Source: Eutreptiella sp. 'Long Island Sound 2002' (taxonomy: Eukaryota > Euglenozoa > Euglenophyceae > Eutreptiales > Eutreptiaceae). From it: DNA of 64,000 bases. A program made the translations under genes and the position numbers. Below are positions 22,997 to 35,356 of this stretch, piece after piece (position 1 is the first letter of the stretch; each line of letters opens with the position of its first letter). The stretch spans positions 136,988,306 to 137,052,305 of the forward strand of contig OZ038381.1 in NCBI GenBank assembly GCA_964036045.1. Direction: 5' to 3'. A model generated the notes under the pieces. It was not told the DNA's origin, ran no database searches, and saw nothing but the letters and a program-made list of their open reading frames with translations.

Positions 22997-24683
22997 CCTG
23001 TGTGGGAATGTCCGGCATACCCACTTGTCCCTTGGCGCTCCCTTCATCTCGCCGACGACCTCCTCGGCAAAGTCCTCCCAATCCAGGATGAAATCATCCA
23101 GGTTGGCGGGGTTGCCATCGTAGTAGGGGATTTTGATTCCCCTGAGGTCGTCAATCCTGATGGCGTCTCCGACGTCCCCAGCCACCACTTCACCGAGACG
23201 GATACCACCTGTGGCCGGGGGGTGTGAGTACACTCCCCGTACATCCCTCTCCTCCATGGAGTGCGGTCCAGTTGGGCCTGAACCCATGAGGTTTGGGATG
23301 CGGGAAGGACCTGCTCCAGCGGCTGTCCATATCCCCGTAGTGGGGTCCTTCACGCACAGGTTTCTGCCTGGATGGCCTCGACCATGTCCGTCGGCACTTC
23401 CCATGGTTCGCCCCTGCATGGTATGGATCTCCTCTTCCGCATACACTGCATGGGCAGTCGTAGTGGTCGGTGGATCCTGGGCGGCATGGGACATCTGTAC
23501 CGTCAGGCTCCTCAGGTCCGTGGTTGCGTGCTCTTCCCGCATGGACCCAGCCGTTGCCGTATGCTCCCCGAGCATTATGGATTCGCTGAACATGGGAACA
23601 AACAGCAGCGCACCCGGGTCAACACGCAGAGGCGCGTAAGGTGCCTCTGCAGGGCCGCCCATGGGTTTCTCCATGGCGCTCCTGAGGGTCTTAACCCGCT
23701 GCACCAGCTCTGCCGCTGCCGGCTTTGCCGGGAGCTCCGGACCTGAGGCGAGGGGTTGTAACTCCTCTAGCCTTTTCAGGCGTCCCGACATGTCCTCCAC
23801 CAGGTGGAGGAGGCTGTCCACCACTCGCTGCTGCTTCTGCAGGGCCATCTCCAGCTTCTCCCGGTACCGGTCCTGCTCCGCTCGCAGCTCCGCCATGTCT
23901 CTCTCCGCTGCCGAGTGGTCATCCAGGATCCCCGCGATGTCCTCCTCTAGGCTGTCCTTCTGGTTGTCCAGGCGGTCAAGTTGCTGCACGGTGGCGTCCA
24001 TCCCCATCTTTGGGTACTTGCCGATGAGGAAGGATACGTGCTCGCAGTGGCACTCGGCGTGCTTTCCACCTGATCCGGCGCATCCCACGGTTCCTGGCGC
24101 CTCGGACTCCTCCGCCATGGGTGTGTCGCCCATGTTATCCCGCGTTGGCTCCGTGTGCCGGGCCACAGGCGCCGTTCTGGCTCTGGTAGGCCTCTCCAAC
24201 GCCTCGGCGTCATGCTCCAGGCTGGGTTCGGGGGCCATGTGCGCCCTTGTGGGCGGTATGGCCATCTCCTCCGACTCCGAAAGGAAAAGAGGTCCGATAG
24301 CCATCGGAATGCCCCTCGGAATCTGCAGCTGACCACAGCCTGACCGGGCTGGGATCCGTCTCCATCGCCCTGCCTTCAGTCGCGGGATTTGGGGACCCGC
24401 GCTTCCGGTAACGCCGGGCCCTGCCGTTGCTGCCAGCTCCTCCAACACCCCCGCAGCAGAGCGGAGATTGCAAGCCTTGCGGCATTGCCTTTCACACATG
24501 GAGGCCAGGTCCTCCATGTCTAGCCCATGTCCTACAAGCGCTCTCCGTCCTGAGCATCTTCGCTCTTCTCGGGCTTCCAAGTCCGCCGTCGACTCCACGG
24601 ACTCCATGATCTGCACCCGGGGCGTCCTTGGGCAGAGCTCATGAGGGCCCAAGTCCCCGGTGCTGCGGTAGGGGGCAGGTACT

Positions 24684-24695
24684 CCTCTGCTACCA
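24684..24695 (-). promoter_or_regulatory. Primer-binding site of copy 1
   Basis: The minus strand reads TGGTAGCAGAGG directly after the LTR end TTTTTTA, identical to copy 2. Confidence 0.8.
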
Positions 24696-25567
24696 TAAAA
24701 AAGGTCCCTACCAGGACCGGCCTCTGCTGTACCCCTTCCACCATTTCCTGTCACTCCTATGGTCTTGCTTCTCACCAGGTTCTGCATGATCTTGCCCTAT
24801 CCTGCACAATTTCCCACAAAAAATAGTAAAATATGGATCCTTCACACAAATCCTGATCCCTTGCAATAACCAACTCCCAAGTACAATAGCTCAAATCCAA
24901 ATACTCCACACTGAGGGCTTCCAAGGATGTTTTAGGTCCCGCGTTGACACTCAACAACTCCTTTTAGCACGCCAGTCGTCTCACGGTGCACACGGAGACA
25001 CGGGCCTTGGGCATGTACATAGAATTGCACCAATAGAATAATGGAAAAAGAAGCCCTGAAATTGGCATATGAACACAAATCAAGCAAAAGTGGGGAAAGA
25101 TGGAAACATACACAATCACAGCCATAGACCCCTCACTCCCTGGCCTCAGGACCTTGCCTTGACTCGCCAACATGATGCCCTGAACATAATCAAATAAGAT
25201 GGCTAAATGCCATGTGCCAAAAGTCACTACACAAACCCCAAAAAATTTGTTCACTCCGAAGCCTCTTGATCCCAGCCCAATAGGGGAGGTGGCATGTCAT
25301 GGCCTAGAGTGGCACTCAGGACGATGCCCTACCCTGACATAACCTTGGTTGGACTCGGAGTCGATTGGGCTTGGAGAATTGCCCCATGAAGATGACCTGA
25401 CAACATAGCAAAATTAGGCAAATCACACCATATTGCCCAAAATTCAATTATATACTCCAAAATGCATACGGCAAGTATTCATATGCTCCATGCATGTGTC
25501 AAACCGGAAAGTAATATACAAGGGTGATATAGACCAAAGGTCCATGCCCAAGAATATCCAAACATTG
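24696..25567 (-). repeat. Copy 1 5' LTR, truncated
   Basis: It is diverged from but alignable with the inner part of the copy 2 LTR (for example the blocks around 25035-25110 and 25275-25390). The outer U3 part, including the TATA block, is missing: at about 25567 the sequence switches directly to plus-strand pol of element D. No target duplication is visible, so a deletion or recombination joined the two. Confidence 0.75.
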
Positions 25568-26577
25568 GCAATCTGTACCTCTGGAACAGTCTGAGCACAC
25601 AACTAGCTACCTGAGGGTATGCAACAAGAAGCCCTCAACCATGATGGTAGCCTCCAAAACTGAGGACTATCAGCTCCTCGGGGACGTCTTGGACCAAAGT
25701 GTGAAGGGGTTGGGATACTCCAGGGAAGACCTGAACGTGGAGCTATTCGCCAGCGACCAGCAACACATCCTGGACCTCTACTGCAGCAAAGGGGAAAATT
25801 GCTGCTATAAATTTTACTGGCCCTCTTTCGGGATGGCCTACGGGAACCCAAGATTCAGCGAAGTAGGGAAGGGCCTGACCAAGGTGGCTCTGGAAGGTTC
25901 CCGTATGGTCCTGTGCTCCCTGATTGGGGAGCCCATGGGGGAAATGAGTACTCGCGTACTCTATTGGACAACCTAACCCTCACCTCCATCCCGCTGCCGG
26001 ATGACGCCATGTACGTGCCTCTGGGACGCAAGACGCCCATCAGGAAAGCCGGATGGGGGAGCATGCTAAGCGTGGTGGACGGGAGCCTAGCCCCAGTAGC
26101 CTGGGAATATCTCGACCCTGCTATGGTCCAGAAAATTCAGCATGGGAGCAGCGGGTACACCCTGAATGTCCTGAAAAATCAACGACGAGCTCGAGACGCC
26201 GTAGAGGCTACTCCTGGGGGAGACGAGTACGTCATGTCTGACACTGTTGCCCCCTACTCCCACTGCCGTGTATCCAATCCTGATGTAGTCTCAGAGTGTG
26301 GGCTATCCGAGCTATCCAGCTGTATACACTCCGATGACGAGACTGAGCATGACGCCTTCTACCTGCAGACGTGCGTGGAGGAAGTGGAGAACGCCGAGTA
26401 CGCTGCCCCACAGAAACCCCTACTCTCCATGAGGGAAGAGGAGCCCCTGGAAGAGAAGCTGGATCCCCGATTCCAGGCTGAGAGAGTACGTGGACTCAAA
26501 GAGGAGATTGTTGGCGAAAAGGCTATGCTACGCTAGGCCTAACCGCCGTTCCTGGCTGTTGAAGCAAGGGTCTATGG
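25568..26577 (+). pseudogene. pol: Element D (Gypsy family 2) pol, first fragment
   Basis: It aligns with 52205-53215 of element G, the stretch between protease and reverse transcriptase (VPLEQSEHTTSYLR onward). The LTR, gag and protease of D are missing. One C is lost near 25928, shifting from the 25641 frame to the 25913-26536 frame. This linker contains an acidic DDETEHDAF motif shared with G. The GGGAT at 26578-26582 is the target duplication of the Copia insertion, after which D resumes at 30549. Confidence 0.82.
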
Positions 26578-26582
26578 GGGAT
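26578..26582. repeat. Target-site duplication GGGAT, left (Copia)
   Basis: Repeated at 30544-30548. Element G has the uninterrupted site. Confidence 0.85.
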
Positions 26583-26985
26583 TGTTTTCTGAGTTCAGAT
26601 GATCATGTCTGTTCATCTATAATTAATTGAGATGAAAATTTATCAGCCGGATGTCTTATCATAATTGGCGGAACATGGAATTTGCATTGCAAAATCCTAG
26701 GTTCGAACCCGGATGCCATCCATGCAATTTGCCTAAACGCGATAAATCCATTTCAGCATGGGATGTTTCTGATCTATGACATTTATATAAAATGAGCTTT
26801 TGCATGATTTACAAATGTTTTTATATCAATTTGTAAGGTTCAAACAAGGCTTTTGTACCATTCTTCTTGCAACCTTTTAGGTTGGTGTTTTGGTGACGCA
26901 TTGAATTGTCACTATTCAAGTGAGAGATCATTCCTGGAATTTACTGCATTGTTTGCTATTGAAAAGAGTCAAGGGAAACTTTACA
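26583..26985 (+). repeat. 5' LTR of the Copia element
   Basis: Starts TGTTTTCTGAG and ends TTTACA. It differs from the 3' LTR by scattered substitutions. It contains a tRNA B-box-like word (GGTTCGAACCC). Confidence 0.9.
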
Positions 26986-27004
26986 CTGGTAGCATCACCA
27001 TCCC
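26986..27004 (+). promoter_or_regulatory. Candidate primer-binding site of the Copia element
   Basis: CTGGTAGCATCACC directly follows the LTR. The TGGTAGCA core is the same 8 nt as in the Gypsy sites, but the match to an initiator tRNA stops there, so the primer is uncertain. Confidence 0.5.
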
Positions 27005-28396
27005 ATGGCTGGACTTACCTTGGATGATCTGGATCCTACTTATGCTCCTGGAGCACGACCTTCTGGCCACACTCTGTTGTATCCTCCTGATGGTGTGACT
27101 GGCATTGCGCCGGTTGATTTGAACACGTCTATGGGCACGCTGCAAAGACAGTTGTTTCAACAAAGTCAAGTTCTGCATGACATGAAGCAGGCATTCGACA
27201 CACAGGTGCTTACTCTGCAGGCTGAACAGCAACGAGTTCAACAAGACAACTTCCACTTACTGCATCGCTTGAATATGTTACCCACTCCGCTGTCCTCTGG
27301 ATCTCCTTCGCGACTCGACTGTTCGATGTTTCGTTCTGAAGACGAGACAGTGGACAGCAAGCTTGGTTTACACGAGTTTCACGCTTTGCGCCTACAGGTT
27401 GTCGCGTGGCATGCAGAGAGTACGCTTGCCGTGTCGACACGCAATGTTCAGGTTTTCACGAAGCTATGAGGACGTGCGGCGCGTGTTGTCGCTGCGAAGA
27501 TGCCACTGGAGGCGCTCCGTACTGATCAAGGCTTTCAAGGGCTGCTTGGGATACTAGAGTGGGCGTACGGTGGAGATACTGCGGACAATATACTTCAGGC
27601 AGTTTTGGGGCTGTTGGAGTGTAAGCGCGGTGACAGTGACATGCTCACCTGGATTAATCGGCTGGATATGCTGGTCTATCGTCTTGCGAATTTTGGCATT
27701 GTCTTGGATGAGCGATTTTCGGGGACGCTTGTGTTGCTGAACTCCAACCTGAATGCGGATCAGCCTGCGATGGTTGTCGCGTGCACAGGTCGATCGTTAG
27801 TTTTCTCACAAGTTTTGGTTGCTATTCGACAGCTTTTTACAGGCGGGTCGACGTCGAGACCGATTGATTGCATGTTTGGGGCTGAGGCGCAGCGACGGGG
27901 GAACAACAAAACACCAACCAGACAAAAGGCTAGCACGCCGAGTGGGTCCCGGGTTACCTGCTGGAAGTGCGAAAAGCGTGGGCATGTTCAACGTGATTGT
28001 CCAGAGAAGACGACATCGGCTTCGACCCTGATGGCACAAGAGGCGTCGACGGAAGAGGAAGGGTCTTCACGTGCAGTGCCAACCGCTGAGAACAAGTCTG
28101 GTGGGGCTGGCATGCGTGAGGTTTTCTCGGTGGTTGGTCATGACACTACTGTTGGTTTGTTCCACAACCCTGGTGTGTGTTTGATGGCGCAGTCTGGTCC
28201 ATTGTCTTCTCCACCGCACAAGCTTTGCTCCGAATTTTTGGGTCGAGGGATCATTGATCTTGGGTGTACCGGCACGATGTGTGGGAAGTTTTGGCTGGAT
28301 CACTATCTGCGCAAGCTTGAACCTGATGGCACCGATATTTGTCGGTGTGACACCAATGCGTGGTTACGAAGTTGGGACCTGGTCTTCCTGAGTTGA
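27005..28396 (+). pseudogene. gag: Copia gag and protease remnant
   Basis: It starts at ATG 27005 just after the PBS. A Gln-rich putative coiled coil (about 27120-27260) is followed by a TGA at 27467-27469; the same frame then continues to 28396. A CCHC zinc knuckle, CWKCEKRGHVQRDC, lies at about 27957-27999. Further on IIDLGCTGTM resembles the Copia aspartic protease site, with Leu where DSG or DTG is expected, so catalysis is probably lost. The frame ends in TGA at 28394-28396 and the RT frame is shifted by -1 relative to it. Confidence 0.8.
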
Positions 28397-29998
28397 TCTG
28401 GCAACGTTACAGTTCTGTGACACCTCCTGCTGTCTCGGGTGAGCCGTTCCTTTCTTATTGCTACGTGGCGCATCGCTCTGCGTGTTGTGGCATGAGGGAA
28501 GTGACACCTGAAAGGGCACAATCGCTGAAGTTTGTCGTGGCGAAGCAGAAGGAGTTGGCATCCAGGGTTGCTTGTCATGTGTATGACCTGGTACCAGACA
28601 ATGGGCTGAAGGCGATATCGTGTCCGTGGGTCCTCGTTGACAAGGTGCAGGACGATGGTTCATTGAAGCCGAAGGCGCGGTTGGTTGTGCAGGGCTATCA
28701 GGAGGCGGGTCTGCAGGACCTGGATACCTTTTCTACCACGTGTTCCAAGTCGTCCTGGCGTGTGCTGCTCACAGTAGCTTCTTATCGAGGATGGGCTCTG
28801 ATCGCTGTGGAGGCTTCCACTGCCTTTTTACAAGGAGGTGCCCTGCAGCCTGAGGTGTATGTACGGCCTCCACAGGTGTTGCATGCACCGGGGCAGTTGT
28901 TAAAGCTGCGGGAGGCGCTGTACGGGCTCGTGGACGCTCCACTGCACTTGTATCAGGCGCTGCACAAGTCTTTGCTGTCTATTGGTGCGATTGTGGTGCC
29001 GTTTGACCCGGCAATATACCTTTTTCGGGATCATGAGAACCTTTGTGGATGGGCAGCCGTTCACGTTGACGATATCTCCATCGCTGGGACTGACTCTCTC
29101 ATTTCATCCGTTCTTGAGGCGTTGCAGGGTGTCTTCTCTGTTGTGTCTGAAAAGAGAGAGGAGTATGTCTTTTGTTGAGTGCATTTGGAATGCAAGCGTG
29201 ATGATGACGGCAATCTGATCGAGATGACGTTGGACCAACAGAAGTATATTGATGAGATCGCGAAGATATCTCTGGAGGAGTCGACAGATCGTGGAAGACT
29301 ATTAAACGCGAAAGAGACCACGTTGAACCGCGGCTTGATTGGAGCTTTGTCCTGGTGTACCGGGCAAACAAGACCTGATTTCTCTTATAGCGTGTGCCGT
29401 CTCTCACAACGATCAAGCAAACTTACAGTCTCGGATGCGCTTCAAGCGAACAAGACCTTGCAACACATGAGAAAGAGATCGCTATTCATCAGATTTCCCA
29501 AGTTGAGTGGACCTGTTCGTCTTGTTGGATACCATGACTCGTCATGGGGCAATGGGGAAGGAGGGAAAACTGTGGGTGGCTGGCTGTGGAGTATCGCAAG
29601 TGTCTGTGAAGACAAGAAGGTGCGCTTCTGTCTGATCAACGGGAAAAGCCGTACCCTGCGCAGAGTCGTAAAGTCCACCTCTCCTGGGGAAACCCTTGCA
29701 TGTTCAGCCTGCTTGGATGACCTGTTCCTGACGCTCAATGTCGTTACTGAGATTACGAAGATGCGAGTTCCTGTCACGCTATGCACTGACTGTGCTTCAC
29801 TATTCGACCACGTCTATCTGCGCAAGGCTGTCTCTGAGAAGCGACTTCTCATTGAACTGGCTGTGATTCGTGATGCTATAACGTCTGGAGAAGTCACCAA
29901 TCTCGAATAGGTGGCTACGCAAGCTCAAGTCGCAGATGCGCTGACGAAGTCTGGTTACAGTTCTATATTCTATAACTCCCTCTGCAATGCAGTTCTCC
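28360..29998 (+). pseudogene. pol: Copia reverse transcriptase and RNase H
   Basis: RT begins around AISCPWVLVDKVQDDGSLKPK (about 28610), with the conserved KARLVVQGYQE and the catalytic HVDDISIAG (about 29060-29085; YVDD is usual). TGA at 29176-29178 splits the frame. 29179-29910 carries the RT C-terminus and RNase H (HDSSWGN, VKSTSPGETLA, CTDCASLFD). TAG at 29908-29910 comes just before the typical Copia ending VADALTK (about 29935). No integrase or GAG-pre-integrase domain precedes the RT. The RNase H region resembles Copia lineages of algae, fungi and invertebrates more than the common plant ones, on memory only. Confidence 0.85.
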
Positions 29999-30120
29999 CA
30001 TGAGCATGAGAGTACCTGTTTATCGTCTTCTGTCAACAGACTTGGTAAGGAATTCGTCGTAATCGCTGATGGATCTGTCATGCATGATTGCTGTGGATCT
30101 GGACATTGTTCTGCTGGGGC

Positions 30121-30138
30121 AGAAAAAGAAAAGACGGA
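30121..30138 (+). promoter_or_regulatory. Polypurine tract of the Copia element
   Basis: AGAAAAAGAAAAGACGGA directly precedes the TG of the 3' LTR. Confidence 0.75.
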
Positions 30139-30543
30139 TGTTTTCTGAGTTCACATGATCACTTTTATTGATCAATAATCAATTGAGATGAAAGTTTATC
30201 AGCCGGATGTGTTACCAGAATTGGCGGAACATGAGATTTGCATTGCAAAATCCTAGGTTCGATTCCCGGATGCCATCCGTGCAATTTGCCTAAAAGCGAT
30301 AAATCCATTTCAGCATGGGATTTTCCTAATCTATGACATTGATATGAAATGAGCTTTCGCATGGTTTACAAATGTTTTTGTATCAGTTTGTAAGGTTCAA
30401 ACGAGGCTTTTGTACCATTCTTCTTGCAACCTTTTACGTTGGTGTTTTGTTGATGCATTGAATTGTCACTATTCAAGTGAGAGATCATTCCTGAAATTTA
30501 CTGCATTGTTCGCTATTGAAAAGAGTCAAGGAAAATTTTAACA
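30139..30543 (+). repeat. 3' LTR of the Copia element
   Basis: Preceded by the purine-rich AGAAAAAGAAAAGACGGA and ends TTTTAACA. Its B-box-like word is GGTTCGATTCC. Confidence 0.9.
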
Positions 30544-30548
30544 GGGAT
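30544..30548. repeat. Target-site duplication GGGAT, right (Copia)
   Basis: Partner of 26578-26582. Confidence 0.85.
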
Positions 30549-33500
30549 ATCTCCCAACTGAAAGGGGACCTCGAACAGAGGATTACCACCTGGCAACGAG
30601 AGGTGGATCTGAAGCTCATGAAGAGCGTGTTGGGTGCCCGTGTGAGGACCCCAGGGGAGGATGAACTCTCAGAGGAATGCGTATGCGAACCCCCTCGAGT
30701 GTGCCTATGCTGTCATCGACCACCTGAGACTGTGGAGCGGGACCTTCTCTACGCCTACCAAGGGCTGAAGGATACGACCAAGGACGCTGAGCCGGTTGAG
30801 GACCACCTCCTTGCTTCTATACACCAAGGGGCATGCAATCCACACTCTGACGAGGACATGGAGGACAAGATCAAACTGTTGGACCCTAGAGTACAGAAGC
30901 TGATCAGGACCTACCTGGAGGTATTCAGAGAACTACCCCCTCCAGCGTCCTGTGACAGGCTGGTACAAATGGACCTCAAGCTGAAGCCCGAGTTCCTGGG
31001 TCACAAGATACGTAGGAGACCCTACCCGGCTCCTAAAGAGCAGGCCGATGGAATAGAGCGACAGATACAAGAATGTATCGACGCTGGCCTGGTCCTGGAG
31101 TACAAGGATGGGGAATACCCCCAACATTGCAGCCCCTGTTTCCTGGTGGCTAAGCCTGGGTCTACAGCCAAACGGCTGGTAGTGGACTATGGAGAGCTGA
31201 ACAAGAAGAAGTTGAAACGCTCAGGGTTCATTCCTAACATGGAGTCAACCCTCAAGAAGATAGCCTCCTGCCGCTACAAAGCGAAGATGGACAAGCGGAG
31301 TGGATTCTGGCAAGTGGACCTGACGCCCAATGCCCAGGAGCTCCCAGCCTTCATCACCCCTTAGAGGAGGGTGTTCAAGTGGAAGGTCGTGCCCTTTGGC
31401 GTGGCTAACGCACCCCCTCTTTTTCAAGAGCTGATTAACAAGGTCCTATCCATCCTACCTCTGAGACCTGTGGTGCAAGAACTCATATCCCGGGGCGCCC
31501 AGATGGAAGCACACATCGACGACTAATGCCTGGGAACAAATACCCAAGAGGACCACCTAGTCCTGTTGGGCGAGTTCTTTGCAGTCTGCCAGAAGAACCA
31601 CACCAGACTCAAACTTGAGAAGTGTGAGTTCATGCAGGAGACTATGCAGTACCTGGGGTTAGACATTGCCTATGGGTGGTGGATCCCTGCGGCCTCTAAG
31701 GCCAAACCCCTGATGGATGCTAAGGTACGACATGAAGACCCTCAGAAAGGACTACATGATGTAAGCAGTTTCATTGGGGCTTGCAACTTCTACCGCCGCC
31801 ACATCAAGAATTTCACCTACACCAGCGCCATCCTGACGGACCCCAACTAAGAAGAGTACTACCTGGCGCTGGGGCCCTCAAGAACAACAAGCATTTGACG
31901 AGCTCAAGGACAAAGTGGCCAACGCTAAGTGCTTGGGCGTGCCTAGAGCACATGGAGAAATTATCCTGGTGACTGACGCCAGCAATTTGGGCGGAGGCGG
32001 AACGCTGTTCCAGTGACAAGCACTAGAGAAGGAGGGGTTCGACTCGGCCATTTCCCAAAGGGATACTGATGGACTAAGCCGAGACGGTACCCTCAAGCAC
32101 AGCTACCCTGACGATAAAGGGGTCCTGGTTCCCCTGGGTCATTGGAACTGGAAATGGAACCAGGCCCGGGGTAACTACTCTACCTATGAGCAGGAACTGC
32201 TCACGGGTATGCTACTGCTATCCTCTCAGTCCCGATTGTTGGGGAGTAACCCAGTGGTTTGGCTGTGTGACCAAGAACCGGTCCGCACCTTCCAGAAGGG
32301 ACCCCCACCTGAGAAAGCTAAGCTCAGACGCTGGTGGACCTACCTGAGCCAGCTACGGCTCTCAGTACATCATATCCAGGGCGTCAAGAACGAGTGTGCG
32401 GACTACATCAGCCGCAACAACTTTGACGACATGATTGGTGCCAGGTTTGAGGAGCTAGCCATGGACGCATTCAGCCGTATGGATGTACAGCTGGACCTCA
32501 ACATGACCATTATCAGACCTCTACATGGACTCGGGGAAGTGGAGTACCTGAACGAGTTTGAAGACATCTACAAACGCCTGGAGAAGCGTCTGGAACCCGC
32601 CCTGGTCAACCAGGAGCAGTGGAAGCGTGACAGGACCTACCTCTGGCATGACGACCAGATAGATGTGCCTAGCGACCGTATCCCGGCATTCCTCAAGTGG
32701 ACCCGTGAGTCCAGCTGTCATGTTTGAGCGAACTGTACCCTGAAGCTGTTCAAGCAGTGGTTCCACTCTACGTGGACTGACGCTCAGCTGCGGAAGACCA
32801 TCCAGCCCATCGTGGACAAGTGCCCGTGTCGGTCCCGTAAACCTGGGGATATCAGGGACAGAGGTCTCTATTCCACACTCTCTATCCCCCACTGCGTCAA
32901 CAGTGTTCTCTACCCGGACTACACGGAGATGCCTAAGTTCTGGGGCTACGACTTTGCCCTAGTTGTAACCTGTGGGCTGACCACGTTTACCAGGGTGTTC
33001 CCATGCAGTAAGCACATCACCGGCGAGGAGACCATCAAGATACTCCTGGAAGAGTGGTTCTGTGTCTATGGGGCACCCAAAGAGATTAACTCAGACGAGG
33101 ACGTCCGAGTACGCTCCGTCACTGGCTGGTACAAGAGAGTCCAGAGGTCCCTCAATGTCCAGGTGTCAACGTGGATTCCCTATACTCATACGAGTAACCC
33201 CCTATGTGAGCGACAGATTCCAGTTCTCAAAGAGAACGTGAGGATATGGTGCAAAACTGAGCGCACCAAAAAACTGGGTGAGACTACTCCCCGTCATATC
33301 CTTGATGATGAACTCCCAAGAGAGTTCGGCAACTGGCTATCCGCCCCATGAGCTGTTCATGGGACGCCGGGCATGGTTCCTACATGCTTCCTATCCTGAG
33401 GATTCCTACTCCACTGTGGGTAAGTTGGTGAAGGAGCAACAAGACAAGGTGGACAAGGCCAAGGCTATGCTCCAGAGAATGAGGGAGCGCTAGTGGAACA

Positions 33501-34090
33501 AGAGGAACAAGCACCGGGTGCCAGCCTTCTACCAAGAGGGAGACTGGGTGCTGGTGCACCACAGTCGGCTACCCGCCTGGCCACGCTCCAACAGCGATGA
33601 CCCCTACTTTGGGCCCTACAAGATCCTGTCTGTGGATGGTAACCGCATCACCGTGAGTTTTTCTCCCCGACTAGGGGGGACCCAGGTGTGCGCTGCACAA
33701 CAGCTAAAGCGCTACTACAACCCAGAGGACCTCTGTGGGGAAGAATGGGAACTAAACGACGAGGAGATCGCCGCTCTGGACCTACAGGGCGCTGCCAGCC
33801 CAATGGAAGTTGAAGAAGAACTCCCCGACATGAATGCCGAGGAGATGGCTAAGCAAGGCTTCTACTTGGTGAAGTCGGTTATCTGACATCGCTATTGCCA
33901 AGGGTGGTGTTTCCTTACCCTCTGGGAAGGGTTTGGAGTTGAAGAAGCTACCTGGGAACCCTTCTCTGCCTTTGTGCTTCCTGAGGGACGCCTGAATTCT
34001 GTTCTGGTAGACTACCTGTCAAAGAACAACCTAGGTAAGTTGCTGAGGCTCGCTGAAACCCTTGCCTCTCAGAAGAAACCTAGGGACTGA
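30549..34090 (+). pseudogene. pol: Element D pol, second fragment: RT, RNase H, integrase, chromodomain
   Basis: It continues the 25568-26577 fragment. RT (30549-31540) includes KMDKRSGFWQVDLTP and an HIDD catalytic motif followed at once by TAA (about 31525). RNase H (VTDASNLGGGG, about 31973) and an integrase zinc domain and core (32690-33480) follow. Last comes a basic C-terminus and a chromodomain-like segment ending in FGVEEATWEPFSAF (about 33860-33980) and TGA at 34088. Stops also occur at 31362, 31848, 32014, 32725, 33491 and 33884. Comparison with G and H shows several come from C-to-T or G-to-A changes, for example CGA to TGA at 33884. Confidence 0.88.
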
Positions 34091-34957
34091 GCCCTTCCTA
34101 TACCTGCCTATGTGTGTGTGAGTGTGCTGATCCTGAGGACCTATGAGCAAGCTGCAGAAATGGTGTCCTAATTATACTCAAGTCTGCACCCTTGCTGAAC
34201 CCGGCGGATGTCTTTACAAGGTGCCACGGGGTACGCCCCGGGTCTCTCCGCCCCTAGGTGCCCGACCCTTGTGCTGGCACCAGACTTCCTTGGGGGAATA
34301 CCCAGCGCTAACGCCAAGGTATTGATTTTCCTACCTGCCTGCCTACTACAGGGGAGTGGTGGCCAAAAGCTATGAGGCATGAAAACGCCTGTTTGCTACC
34401 CGGCCAAAACCTAGACTACCACTGCCACTGCCCACCAAAACCCTAAAAAAATTTCAGGAAACAGGCGGGACAGTGACACACACACTACAGGTCCTACACT
34501 CACTACAGTGGCACCAGCCTTCGAAGTATTAGTGAGCTCTGGGCTCAAGCGCTCACCCAGGCCTACCACTCCTACACACACACGCTACTTGGCGCTGTTG
34601 AAGAACATGTCTCAGGCCCTAGTGGCCCACCTGTGAAAGGACAAGAGAACACAGCGCTACTAAGCGACTGTGGCCTAACAGGGACGCCGCTACGTGTTTC
34701 CCTGTCAGGGCTTGGAGGGAAGGAGTGCTCTGTTTGCGTGCACAGCGGATATGTCGAAGATGTCGGACTGTCCTTGCCGCTCACGGCTGCGGTACAGTTT
34801 GTTGATTTTGTGATCAGCGCCCCTTCTAGCGTAGGCAGAAAAATCAAAAGTTGCCCAAGGCAGCTGCTGCTCCACCAATTCACCCTTACCTGCCCACCTG
34901 TAAAGCAGAGGCTGATGAACTGGGTTTGAGACTGAGGAACCAAGCCAGCCTCCACGT

Positions 34958-35025
34958 GTTATACGCTTCTTAGGCTGACCTATAATACACTGTTCCCAAA
35001 CCCAGTTGCAAGCAAGCAAGCTTAC
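34958..35025 (+). repeat. 65-bp duplicated block, first copy
   Basis: Includes AGGCTGACCTATAATACACT and GCAAGCAAGCAAGCTTA. It recurs at 35357-35424 after 330 bp; H has the block only once (about 39700-39765). Confidence 0.75.
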
Positions 35026-35356
35026 CCTAGATTGTCGTTTTAAGGTCAAAACCGTTCTACCCAACTCAATCAAGTCTACTCAATTGAATACCATAGATTT
35101 CAAATGAACAACTACTTTCCACCATGTCTAATTGCCATTTAGTGGCACCTCATGTGGTTTCATATTTCCACAACCATGACAACCATTTCACAAAATGTAG
35201 GTCAAACACCTACCATTGATTTTCAAACCCTTGCGACCCTTGCATACCCTATTTTATGCATTTTTCTCACAATTGATGGAGTTGAAAATTCCATTGAACA
35301 ACAAGAGGATCAACACGCACGATACGATGGAATGAACACTATCATAAAAACCGTAT

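Larger units (their letters stand above)
22993..24787 (-). pseudogene. gag: Copy 1 gag, N-terminal part (truncated by copy 2)
   Basis: This open frame of about 598 codons runs from MQNLVRSKTIGVTG (24787, inside the LTR) through the PBS codons (YGSRG). It then passes a Cys-containing stretch (MCERQCRKACN), a coiled coil (about 23760-24010) and the start of the capsid domain (IKIPYYDGNPANLDDF). At 22993 it is cut by the copy 2 LTR; ORF callers add about 36 codons of LTR sequence. The rest of this gag is at 7119-8395. It is the cleanest view in the window of the family's N-terminal Gag: no internal stop over almost 600 codons. Confidence 0.88.
26583..30543 (+). mobile_element. Ty1/Copia element lacking integrase, inside element D
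   Basis: LTRs of 403 bp (26583-26985) and 405 bp (30139-30543) begin TG and end CA. GGGAT is duplicated at 26578-26582 and 30544-30548. The D reading resumes exactly across the site by comparison with G near 53218. The 3.15 kb interior encodes Gag, a protease remnant and RT-RNase H, but no integrase is found between protease and RT. Several in-frame stops are present. Confidence 0.9.

Noticed and set aside
26650-26760. A tRNA gene in the Copia LTR, suggested by GGTTCGAACCC.
   Set aside because: Only a B-box-like word is present; no acceptor or anticodon stem can be paired in either LTR.
27467-29178. UGA reassigned to a sense codon in this organism, suggested by repeated in-frame TGA in the Copia element, gene island and element G.
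   Set aside because: TAA and TAG stops are also common in the same elements, and D/H comparison shows TGA arising from CGA. The intact F pol shows no excess in-frame TGA.
34633-34929. Extra 3' ORF (env-like or accessory) in elements D and H.
   Set aside because: The frame is open on both strands, the D and H versions diverge by indels, and no signal peptide or membrane segment is visible.
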